The translations under genes and the position numbers were made by a program. Below, in pieces: positions 35,975 to 43,345 of a stretch of DNA of 64,000 bases (its first letter is position 1; the number at the start of each line of letters is the position of its first letter). The DNA lies in the NCBI GenBank assembly GCA_030684935.1, contig JAUXXH010000036.1, positions 1-64,000 of the forward strand, in the 5' to 3' direction. This DNA comes from Pseudolabrys sp. (GTDB taxonomy: Bacteria; Pseudomonadota; Alphaproteobacteria; Rhizobiales; Xanthobacteraceae). The notes under the pieces were generated by a model. That model made no database searches. It was given only the letters and a program-made list of their open reading frames with translations, and had not been told where the DNA came from.

Positions 35975-36406
35975 ATGAACGTCGAAAAAATCCTGACTGT
36001 GAAGGGCGACAACGTCATCACGATCGAGCCCACCGCGAATCTTGCCGACGCTGCGAGACTTCTGAGCACGCATCGCATCGGCGCGGTGGTGATTGTCGGG
36101 GCGGGCGGACGCCTGTCCGGGATTTTGTCCGAGCGCGATATCGTGCGCGCGATTGCCGAGCACGGCGCTGCCGCTTTGACGGCCCCGGTCAGTCAGGAGA
36201 TGACCCGCAACGTCATGACCTGCGTCGAGACCGACTCCGTCGCCGACATCATGGAAAAAATGACGACCGGCAAGTTTCGCCATTTGCCGGTGCTGCGCGA
36301 CGGCAAAATGATCGGGCTGGTGTCGATCGGCGACGTCGTCAAACACCGCGTCGGCGAGATCGAGCGCGAATCCGAGGAAATGCGCGACTACATTCGCAGC
36401 GCCTGA
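35975..36406 (+). CDS. Tandem CBS domain protein
   Basis: This 143-residue protein consists of two CBS domains, which bind adenosyl nucleotides. DNVITIEPTANLADAARLLS and GIGAVVIVG-type strands are in the first; RNVMTCVETDSVADIMEKMT and FRHLPVLRDGKMIGLVSIGDVVK in the second. Such short proteins are regulatory or energy-sensing. The stop directly abuts the stop of the convergent patatin gene. Confidence 0.92.
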   Translation: MNVEKILTVKGDNVITIEPTANLADAARLLSTHRIGAVVIVGAGGRLSGILSERDIVRAIAEHGAAALTAPVSQEMTRNVMTCVETDSVADIMEKMTTGKFRHLPVLRDGKMIGLVSIGDVVKHRVGEIERESEEMRDYIRSA

Positions 36407-37456
36407 CTACTTGCCGCCGCCACCATTGCTGTTCGCAACATAAGGCTGCGACAGCGCGGCCACCGCTTCGTTGATGCCCTCGATGGCCTTTTCGGCCGCT
36501 TCGGCGCCGAGCCGGATGGCATCGCTGGCGCGGTGGAAGTCGAACCAGCCGACCGGACCCAGCCGCGGGCTGATCATCACATCCGGCGGATCGCCGGCCA
36601 GCCGCGCGCGCGTGATGCGGTCCTGCATGACATTGAACGCCTCGACCATGACAGTCGGAATGCCCGGCCGGTCGCGGCTGCCGAGGAACTGGCGGCGCAA
36701 CGAACGGTCGCCGCCGAACAGTCGGCGCAGGCCTTGCGATTTCGGCGGCACGGCGTCATCGCTTTCGTCGGGCCCGTGGTGCGAGATCAGAGTGCCGCGG
36801 CCGAACAGATCGGCGTTCAGATTGACCGCGATCACGAGCCGGGCGCCAAGCGCGCGCGCAGCGGACACCGGCACCGGATTGACCAGCGCACCGTCGACCA
36901 GCCAGCGGCCGCCGATCTTCACCGGCGGGAAGATGCCGGGCAGGGCATAGGACGCGCGCACCGCGTTCACCAGCCGCCCATGGGTCAGCCAGATTTCATG
37001 GCCGGTATTGAATTCGGTCGCGATGGCGGCAAAACGCAGCGGCAGGTCGTCGATGCGGGTGTCGGCCAGACTGGCTTCCAGCGCCGCGGCGAGCTGATTG
37101 CCGCGAATGAGGCCGGAGCCGGACAGGCTGATGTCGAGATAGCTGAGCACGCCACGCACCGTCAGGGTGCGCGACCAGGTCTCCAGCGCGTCGAGCTGTT
37201 GGGCGGCGTAACAACCGCCGACCACCGCGCCGATCGAGGTGCCGACGATGACATCCGGCACAATGCCGTGCGCCGACAGCGTCCGCATCACGCCGATATG
37301 GGCAAAGCCACGCGCCGCGCCGCCGCCCAGCGCCAGGCCGATGGTCGGACGCGTGGCGGCCGGATGCGGCTGTTCGGTGGTGGCGTCAGCCGCGCGGTCG
37401 CCGCCGTGCCGCATGCGTCCGAAGAGTCCCTCGAAGACCAAAGCCGTGCTCCCCAA
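36407..37456 (-). CDS. Patatin-like phospholipase of RssA type
   Basis: This 349-residue lipolytic enzyme of the patatin family has GGGAARG (oxyanion hole), GTSIGAVVG with the nucleophile Ser, and VDGALVNPVPVS with the catalytic Asp, all in the RssA-like arrangement. It is likely cytoplasmic or membrane-associated. The first residues fit a TTG start; an ATG 14 codons in would remove only variable sequence, so the start is uncertain. The natural lipid substrate is unknown. Confidence 0.9.
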   Translation of the reverse strand: MGSTALVFEGLFGRMRHGGDRAADATTEQPHPAATRPTIGLALGGGAARGFAHIGVMRTLSAHGIVPDVIVGTSIGAVVGGCYAAQQLDALETWSRTLTVRGVLSYLDISLSGSGLIRGNQLAAALEASLADTRIDDLPLRFAAIATEFNTGHEIWLTHGRLVNAVRASYALPGIFPPVKIGGRWLVDGALVNPVPVSAARALGARLVIAVNLNADLFGRGTLISHHGPDESDDAVPPKSQGLRRLFGGDRSLRRQFLGSRDRPGIPTVMVEAFNVMQDRITRARLAGDPPDVMISPRLGPVGWFDFHRASDAIRLGAEAAEKAIEGINEAVAALSQPYVANSNGGGGK

Positions 37457-37597
37457 TGCCCGATCATCCCGCCGGGCACGTCCGCGGACAAGCGCATCAG
37501 ATCAACATGGTGAAAACGCTAGCGGCGCCTTGTGACCGGATCGTGAGCCAAAGCCTGCGCCCGGCCGATTACGTAATGGTTAAATGCGGGGAAAGGC

Positions 37598-38203
37598 CTA
37601 TTGCGACGGTCGCGTCATCGAAAACAGGCTCTCGACCACGGCATACTCGTCGTAGCCGCAGCGGGCGATCGGCTTCATGGCGGCGGTGTCGAGGCGGCCA
37701 TCGACCACGAAACGGTCGTCGATGTGGACGCCGACCACCTCGCCGAACACCACGTAGCAATCGGCCGGCTCGCCGTCGGCGGTCTCCACCGGCACGATCT
37801 TGATCAACCTGCATTCGAGCGCGCAGGGCGAGGCCGCAACCCGCGGCGGCTTGACCAGGCGCGATGGCGCGGCGGCGAGGCCTGCGCGCTCCATCTCGTT
37901 GACGCCGCGCGGCAGCGGCGCGGCGGTGACGTTCATGGCGTCGCGCAAGTCCCAGGTGGCGAGATTGCAGACGAATTCGCGGGTCTGCTCGATGAAGGCG
38001 ACCGAGTCCTTGAAGCCTTCGCTGGCGAACATCACCAGCGCCTTGCGGCTGTTGATGCCGTTGAAGAACGAATAGGGCGCCAGGTTGATCTGACCCTCGA
38101 GGCTGATCGAGGTGATCCAGCCGATCGGCCGCGGCGCCACGATCGCCTTGAACGGATCGTGCGGCAGCAGCTTCAGATCGCGCTTGGCGGGCTCGTAGAA
38201 CAT
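37598..38203 (-). CDS. Flavin reductase family protein
   Basis: The 201-residue protein is a flavin reductase-like (FMN-binding split barrel) family member: MFYEPAKRDLKLLPHDPFKA, IVAPRPIGWITSISLEGQIN, LAPYSFFNGINSRKALVMFA and ERAGLAAAPSRLVKPPRVAAS are characteristic. It probably reduces FMN or FAD with NAD(P)H or binds flavin. It overlaps the nitroreductase gene by one base in TAATG, so both are translationally coupled. Confidence 0.9.
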   Translation of the reverse strand: MFYEPAKRDLKLLPHDPFKAIVAPRPIGWITSISLEGQINLAPYSFFNGINSRKALVMFASEGFKDSVAFIEQTREFVCNLATWDLRDAMNVTAAPLPRGVNEMERAGLAAAPSRLVKPPRVAASPCALECRLIKIVPVETADGEPADCYVVFGEVVGVHIDDRFVVDGRLDTAAMKPIARCGYDEYAVVESLFSMTRPSQ

Positions 38204-38781
38204 TACTTTTCTGGGCCCACGTAATGCGTGACGATGTCGGCAAGCTTCGGCCGGTCGCGATCTTCCGGCGGCCGCGCCGGCCGACCGATGTGGACAAAGC
38301 CGGCAATTCGCTCGTCCGCCGCAAGGCCGAGCGCCGCCAGCACGCGCCGATCATAGGCGTACCATTCGGTGAGCCAGCTGGCGGCGAAGCCCAAGGCATG
38401 GGCGGCCTGAACGAGGCTCATGGTCGCGGCGCCCGCCGACATCAGCTGCTCCCATTCCGGGATCTTGGCATGCGGCGTCGCTTTGCTCACGACCGCGATC
38501 ACCAGCGGCGCGCGGGCGAGCCGGTGGCGCTCGAAGGCAAGTTGCTCGGCCGTCGCATCTGGGCGGCCGGCGCTGAAAGCCGCGGCGATGGCGTCGCCCG
38601 CGGCCAGGCGCGCCTCGCCCGCGATGACAATGAAACGCCACGGCGCCAGCTTGCCGTGATCGGGCACCCGCGAGGCGATGGTCAGAAGCGTGTCGATGTC
38701 CGCCGGGGACGGCGCGGGCCCGGCCAATTCCATCGGCTTGACCGACCGGCGGGTCTTCAGCAATTGCAGGGCGTCGGGCAT
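38203..38781 (-). CDS. Nitroreductase family protein
   Basis: This 192-residue FMN-dependent nitroreductase begins MPDALQLLKTRRSVKPMELA and contains IASRVPDHGKLAPWRFIVI, SAGAATMSLVQAAHALGFAA and GFVHIGRPARPPEDRDRP, diagnostic of the family (YdjA-like). The open frame extends upstream to 39465 but that part is noise; the ATG at 38781 gives the usual length. The overlap with the flavin reductase gene suggests they are expressed together; substrates are unknown. Confidence 0.9.
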   Translation of the reverse strand: MPDALQLLKTRRSVKPMELAGPAPSPADIDTLLTIASRVPDHGKLAPWRFIVIAGEARLAAGDAIAAAFSAGRPDATAEQLAFERHRLARAPLVIAVVSKATPHAKIPEWEQLMSAGAATMSLVQAAHALGFAASWLTEWYAYDRRVLAALGLAADERIAGFVHIGRPARPPEDRDRPKLADIVTHYVGPEK

Positions 38782-38886
38782 CGGGACCTCACAGACTGTG
38801 CGATTGCGCCTAGCATGGTGGTTATACGGTGACAAACGAGGCCATGGCTTGAAATCGCCTCGATTTGGGCCGAAAAAGCCTCTGTC

Positions 38887-39909
38887 ATGAGCAGCGCATC
38901 CGTCATCGCCGCAGCCCGCGGCCGGCTGTGGCCGGCCATGGCGCTCCTTGTCGCCCTGATGGTCCCGTCGCCGGCCTGGGCTCAAGGGCAGGGCCTGTTT
39001 TCCAATACGCCGTCGACCGGTTTGATCGCGCCCGGCCAAAGTGGGGCGGGCGACGGTTTCAGCCGTGGCGGGTTGGTGGCGCCGCCGTCGCTGACGCCGC
39101 TGGTGCCGCCGGAGGGCGTCCCACAAGCGATGCCGATGGTGCCGGCCGGGCAGGTGGCGCTGGTCCTGTCGGCGCGTTTCGGCAAGGACGGCCCACCCAT
39201 CGGCGGCGGACTGCATTGGCGTGTCTATGCCGCCAAGCGAGACGCCGGCGGCAATTACCGGTTGATCAAGGAAGAGAAAGCCACACCGGCGCCGACTTTG
39301 GTGCTGCCAGCGGGCAACTACATCGTCCATGTTGGTTTCGGACTGGCCACCGCGGTGCGGCCGGTGACTTTGCAGGGTCCGACCGTGCGGCAGGAGTTCG
39401 TCTTGCCCGCCGGCGGTCTGCGCATGGAGGGCCGGGTCGGAGACGCCCGCGTGCCCGCCGGTCAAATATCATTCGATGTCTACAAAGGCAGCCAGTTCGA
39501 CGGCGGCGAGCGGCGGGCGATTGCCGAACACGTGGCGACCGGCGCCGTGCTGATGGTGCCGGAGGGCACGTATTACATCGTGTCGAACTACGGCGACGCC
39601 AATTCGTCGGTCCGTTCCGATATCCGGGTGCAGGCCGGCAAGCTCACCGATATCACCGTGACACACCGCGCTGCGGCGATCACGCTCAAGCTTGTCTCCG
39701 AGCAGGGCGGCGAAGCACTCGCCAACACCGCATGGTCGGTGTTGACGCCCGGCGGCGACGTGATCAAGGAGTCGATCGGTGCATTTCCGCGCGTGATTCT
39801 CGCCGAAGGTGAATATCGCGCCATCGCCCGAAATGAAGGCAAAGTGTTCGAGCGGGACTTCAAGGTGGTGACCGGCGTCGATGGCGATGTCGAGGTCCGC
39901 GCGCAGTAG
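38887..39909 (+). CDS. Conserved hypothetical secreted protein
   Basis: This 340-residue protein has a signal peptide (MALLVALMVPSPAWAQGQGL) and a Gly/Pro-rich segment before a mature part of repeated beta-rich units (LHWRVYAAKRDAGGNYRLIK, PAGNYIVHVGFG, VLMVPEGTYYIVSNYGDANS, IRVQAGKLTDITVTHRAAAI, LAEGEYRAIARNEGKVFER). The pattern suggests several carboxypeptidase-regulatory or Ig-like beta-sandwich domains. I do not recognise a named family. Location is probably periplasmic or outer-membrane associated. Confidence 0.8.
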   Translation: MSSASVIAAARGRLWPAMALLVALMVPSPAWAQGQGLFSNTPSTGLIAPGQSGAGDGFSRGGLVAPPSLTPLVPPEGVPQAMPMVPAGQVALVLSARFGKDGPPIGGGLHWRVYAAKRDAGGNYRLIKEEKATPAPTLVLPAGNYIVHVGFGLATAVRPVTLQGPTVRQEFVLPAGGLRMEGRVGDARVPAGQISFDVYKGSQFDGGERRAIAEHVATGAVLMVPEGTYYIVSNYGDANSSVRSDIRVQAGKLTDITVTHRAAAITLKLVSEQGGEALANTAWSVLTPGGDVIKESIGAFPRVILAEGEYRAIARNEGKVFERDFKVVTGVDGDVEVRAQ

Positions 39910-40012
39910 AGCCGGCCGACGCGGATCGCAACAAAACCTTCGCAATTGCCGTTATATCGAGAATTGACCGGAAATTTGGAACTTTTGTGACTGTCTGACC
40001 GTTGGAATACAT

Positions 40013-40795
40013 ATGCTTACGCAACCGATTGCGAACGATACTGCGATGGACATTTTCACCGGCCTCGATCCCAAAGCGGTCGCGCTGTTGTTCGACGTCG
40101 ACGGCACCCTGATCGACATCGGCCCGTCGCCGTTCGAGGTTGAAGTTACCGACGAACTCAAGGCGTCGCTCGTGCGGCTGTATGAATTGACCGAAGGCGC
40201 GCTGGCGCTGGTCAGCGGCCGCCCGATCGTCGATCTCGATATGCTGTTCGCACCGCTGAAGCTGCCGATGATCGGCGGCCACGGTGCCGAGATGCGCCTT
40301 CAGGACGGTGCCGTATTTCATTCCGCCGGCAATCTCCCGGACCGGATGCGGGGTATCCTCGCCGACCTGGCGACACCGGAATCGGGAATCGTCGCCGAGA
40401 ACAAGGGCTATTCTGTCGCGCTGCATTATCGCAAGGCGCCAAAAGAAGCCGAGCGCATTCGCAAACACATCGCGGCCGTTCGCGCCGCTTATCCGGAAGA
40501 AGCAACCGAGCTTTTGCTGGGCAAGGCGATGTTCGAGGTCAAACGTCCTGGTGTCGACAAAGGGTATAGTGTGCGCGAACTGATGAAGCACCCGCCGTTC
40601 GCCGGCCGGGTTCCGGTGTTCATCGGCGACGACGTCACGGATGAGTCGGTGTTCAAGGTTTTGCCTGACCTCGGCGGCAAAAGCTTTTCCGTGCGCCGGC
40701 ACTTCCCCGGCCTCGTCGGCATTTTCGACTCGGCCGACCAGGTTCGCAGCGCGCTCAAACTGCTGGCAAGCGGCAGGCAGGCGCAGCCTGCTTAA
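40013..40795 (+). CDS. otsB: Trehalose-6-phosphate phosphatase
   Basis: OtsB removes phosphate from trehalose 6-phosphate. The 260-residue enzyme is a HAD-type phosphatase: DVDGTLIDIG is motif I with the nucleophile Asp, LALVSGRPIVDLD follows as motif II-like, and FIGDDVTDESVFK is the last Asp-rich motif. GGHGAEMR is another conserved part. The start could be at 40013 or at a second ATG at 40046. It forms the first half of an otsB-otsA unit; otsA lies 349 bp downstream. Confidence 0.95.
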   Translation: MLTQPIANDTAMDIFTGLDPKAVALLFDVDGTLIDIGPSPFEVEVTDELKASLVRLYELTEGALALVSGRPIVDLDMLFAPLKLPMIGGHGAEMRLQDGAVFHSAGNLPDRMRGILADLATPESGIVAENKGYSVALHYRKAPKEAERIRKHIAAVRAAYPEEATELLLGKAMFEVKRPGVDKGYSVRELMKHPPFAGRVPVFIGDDVTDESVFKVLPDLGGKSFSVRRHFPGLVGIFDSADQVRSALKLLASGRQAQPA

Positions 40796-41144
40796 TTGCT
40801 GTTTCCTGCCGGAATATCTCCGTTTCTTTATCCAATTCGGATGGGACCGGCATTCACGGCTACGATTGACGCGGGGAACTTCCAAAGTGCGGCAAACGTT
40901 ATACGGTATGGGGAAGCAGGGCAGGCTGTCGCGTTTTTTTCGTTTGCCGCGTCTGCTTTATCGTTGCACTGTACCAAGCAGAGAAGGCCATGCCGGGGCT
41001 AGCGATGGTCGGGTTGTGTCGATTACGCCAAAATTTTCTGATGCTTGAGCGTGAGCATCACAAGACCGTCAGTTTGCGGGGAAACTGTCCCCAGGCCTAT
41101 TCGATTTCTGGAATGAGTTTGGCAGCGCGCGGGCTGTCGCAAGC
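40796..41144. other. Intergenic region between otsB and otsA
   Basis: This 349-bp gap holds the candidate EcfG promoter at 40875-40900. A short reading frame beginning at 40911 lacks support and I count no gene in it. The region between that promoter and the otsA start would be an unusually long leader of about 240 bases. Confidence 0.5.
40875..40900 (+). promoter_or_regulatory. Candidate EcfG-type general stress promoter of otsA
   Basis: GGAAC (40875-40879) and CGTT (40897-40900) are separated by 17 bases, matching the GGAAC-N16-17-CGTT promoter of the alphaproteobacterial general stress sigma factor EcfG. Trehalose synthesis is a common EcfG target in this group. It lies about 245 bp before the otsA start. 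Confidence 0.6.
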
Positions 41145-42575
41145 ATGGGGAGTTCGGCATTGGCCCGCCTTGTCGTAGTCTCAAACCGCGTCGGGATTCC
41201 CGAAAAGGGCGCGCGGGCGGGCGGGCTCGAAGTGTCGATCCGGCCGGCGCTCAAGGAGCGCGGCGGCATCTGGTTTGGCTGGAACGGCAAGTTCACCGAT
41301 GGCGACCCGCCGCCGGCCGAGACCGTCGAGCGCGAGAATGTCTCGTATGTCACCGTCGGCCTGCGGCAGGACGACTACGAGGAATTCTACAACGGCTTCG
41401 CCAACCGCGTTCTGTGGCCGATATTGCATTACCGGCTGGATCTGGCCGAATTTACCCGCCGCGATCTGGGCGGCTACTTTCGCGTCAACGAATTCTTCGC
41501 CGCCAACCTCGAGAAGGTCCTCAAGCCGGACGACGTTGTCTGGGTGCACGACTATCATCTGATCCCGCTGGCCAAGGCGTTGCGCGAGCGCGGCCACAAG
41601 AACAAGATCGGCTTCTTCATTCATATTCCTTTCCCGCCGCCGGAGATCGTCACCGCGCTGCCCAACCACGAGCGCTTGATGCCGGCACTCGGCCATTACG
41701 ATCTGGTCGGCTTCCAGACCGAAGTCGACGCGACCAATTTCTCGCGCTACCTGGCCAACGAATGCGGTCTCAGGCGCATCGATGGCGAAAGTTTCGAGTT
41801 CGAAGGCCGCGCCGTCAAAGTCGGGGTGTTTCCGGTCGGCGTCGAGACCGATGCATTTTCCCGCCTGGCCCGCCGCGCCATCGAATCCCCCTTCGTGCGC
41901 GACGTGCTGGGAAGCCTGTCCGGCCGCGCCATGATCATCGGCGTCGACCGGCTCGACTACAGCAAGGGCCTGCCGGAGCGGATGGACGCGTTCGAGCGCT
42001 TCCTCACCATCTTTCCGGAATGGCACGACAACGTCACCTATCTGCAGATCACGCCGTTCAGCCGTTCCGCCATTCCGGAATATGCCGATCTCGGCCGCGC
42101 TGTGGGCGAGGCGGTCGGACGCATCAACGGCAATTTCGGCGAGGCGTCATGGACGCCACTGCGCTACATCAACAAGGCGCACAGCCGCACGGCGCTGGCC
42201 GGGCTGTACCGGGCGGCGCGGGTCGGACTGGTGACGCCGTTGCGCGACGGCATGAACCTGGTGGCCAAGGAATTCGTTGCCGCCCAGGATGCGGACGATC
42301 CGGGCGTGCTGGTGCTGTCGCGCTTTGCCGGCGCCGCGCGCGAATGCACCGCCGCGCTGCTGGTCAATCCGTATGACCACGAAGGCGTCGCGCTGGCCAT
42401 CAACCGGGCGCTGTCGATGCCGCTCGACGAGCGGCGCCAGCGCCATGCGATCAATTACAAGGCGCTGTTGCAGAACGATCTCGGGGACTGGGCCGAGCGG
42501 TTCCTCGGTGCGCTGGAACGGCCGCCGACGCGCACCAGCGCACCGCCGCCGATGCGGATCGCCGGCGGACGGTGA
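41145..42575 (+). CDS. otsA: Trehalose-6-phosphate synthase
   Basis: OtsA transfers glucose from UDP-glucose to glucose 6-phosphate. The 476-residue GT20 enzyme contains [20 protein letters not shown] near the start, [40 protein letters not shown] and [20 protein letters not shown], all diagnostic. With OtsB it makes trehalose, a desiccation and heat protectant. A candidate EcfG promoter upstream implies stress control. Confidence 0.96.
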   Translation: MGSSALARLVVVSNRVGIPEKGARAGGLEVSIRPALKERGGIWFGWNGKFTDGDPPPAETVERENVSYVTVGLRQDDYEEFYNGFANRVLWPILHYRLDLAEFTRRDLGGYFRVNEFFAANLEKVLKPDDVVWVHDYHLIPLAKALRERGHKNKIGFFIHIPFPPPEIVTALPNHERLMPALGHYDLVGFQTEVDATNFSRYLANECGLRRIDGESFEFEGRAVKVGVFPVGVETDAFSRLARRAIESPFVRDVLGSLSGRAMIIGVDRLDYSKGLPERMDAFERFLTIFPEWHDNVTYLQITPFSRSAIPEYADLGRAVGEAVGRINGNFGEASWTPLRYINKAHSRTALAGLYRAARVGLVTPLRDGMNLVAKEFVAAQDADDPGVLVLSRFAGAARECTAALLVNPYDHEGVALAINRALSMPLDERRQRHAINYKALLQNDLGDWAERFLGALERPPTRTSAPPPMRIAGGR

Positions 42576-42579
42576 ATTC

Positions 42580-42593
42580 TTGACATAAATCAC
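42580..42593. promoter_or_regulatory. Candidate FNR/FixK-like box before the cytochrome c gene
   Basis: TTGACATAAATCAC matches TTGA-N6-TCAA at seven of eight positions and TTGAT-N4-ATCAA at eight of ten. It lies about 66 bp before the cytochrome start and just after the otsA stop. Confidence 0.45.
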
Positions 42594-42652
42594 GATCGAT
42601 CGCGTGGGCGGGGCATAGCCTGAACAACTGATAACTGCGGGGGTGGCTGCAT

Positions 42653-42970
42653 ATGCAAGGCGTCGTTCTGGGTCTGCTGTCGTCGATTGCCATTCTGACT
42701 CTGACGCCGGCGGCCAACGCCGCCGACGCGCGCAATGGCGAGACGCTGGCGAAGCGCTGGTGCGCGGATTGTCATGTCGTCGCTGCCGATCAGCGCAGCG
42801 GCACCACGCAGGCGACGCCGTTCTCGGCCATCGCCGACCGGCCCGGCTTCGATGCCGCGATGCTGGCTTTGTTCCTGCTGTCGCCGCATCCGAAAATGCC
42901 GGACATGGGCCTGTCGCGGGCCGAGGCCGCCGATCTGGTGGCCTATATCGCAACGCAGGGCGGGCGCTAG
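42653..42970 (+). CDS. Class I c-type cytochrome
   Basis: This 105-residue protein has a signal peptide (VLGLLSSIAILTLTPAANA) and a haem site CADCH (residues 37-41) with a likely Met ligand in HPKMPDMG. AEAADLVAYI near the end is typical of small class I cytochromes c. It is presumably a periplasmic electron carrier. A weak FNR/FixK-like box lies about 66 bp upstream. No oxidase or reductase genes are adjacent. Confidence 0.9.
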   Translation: MQGVVLGLLSSIAILTLTPAANAADARNGETLAKRWCADCHVVAADQRSGTTQATPFSAIADRPGFDAAMLALFLLSPHPKMPDMGLSRAEAADLVAYIATQGGR

Positions 42971-42976
42971 GCGCCG

Positions 42977-43345
42977 CTATCGCGCCGCCGGGGCGGGCGC
43001 ACGATTGGGCGCCGGTGTTGGAGCGGGGGTTGCGGTTTTGCCCGGCGTCGCCGGGCCCGGCATGCAGCTTACCGAGCCGATGGTGGTCGCGCCGTATTGC
43101 ACATAGCCGCTGGCGGTCGGCGGCGTGTGCGGCGCGGTGATCGGCAGATAGATGTAGCAGACGGTGCCATCGACCGGATCGCGCCAGCGCTGGATGATGG
43201 TGTCCTGCAAGGGGCCCGCGAACTGGCGTTCGAGCTGCATGCGCGGCAGCTTCGACCATTCCGCGGTCTGCGCCGCCGCCGGAGCGGAGGCCAAAACCAT
43301 CAGCGCCGTCGGCACAAGAAAAGCCGGCGTCATCCTCATCGTCAT
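42977..43345 (-). CDS. Small secreted protein coupled to the adhesin
   Basis: This 122-residue protein has a signal peptide (MRMTPAFLVPTALMVLASAP, AAA) and a short mature domain with two Cys (TVCYIYLP, SVSCMPGP) and a Pro/Ala-rich tail (ATPAPTPAPNRAPAPAAR). The start at 43345 overlaps the adhesin stop through ATGA, so it is probably translated with it; ATGs at 43351 and 43339 are alternatives. The family is not known to me; a role in adhesin export or surface display is inference from coupling. Confidence 0.75.
   Translation of the reverse strand: MTMRMTPAFLVPTALMVLASAPAAAQTAEWSKLPRMQLERQFAGPLQDTIIQRWRDPVDGTVCYIYLPITAPHTPPTASGYVQYGATTIGSVSCMPGPATPGKTATPAPTPAPNRAPAPAAR

Noticed and set aside
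38782-39465. N-terminal extension of the nitroreductase frame
   Set aside because: It covers the divergent secreted-protein gene and lacks conserved sequence; the nitroreductase start is at 38781.
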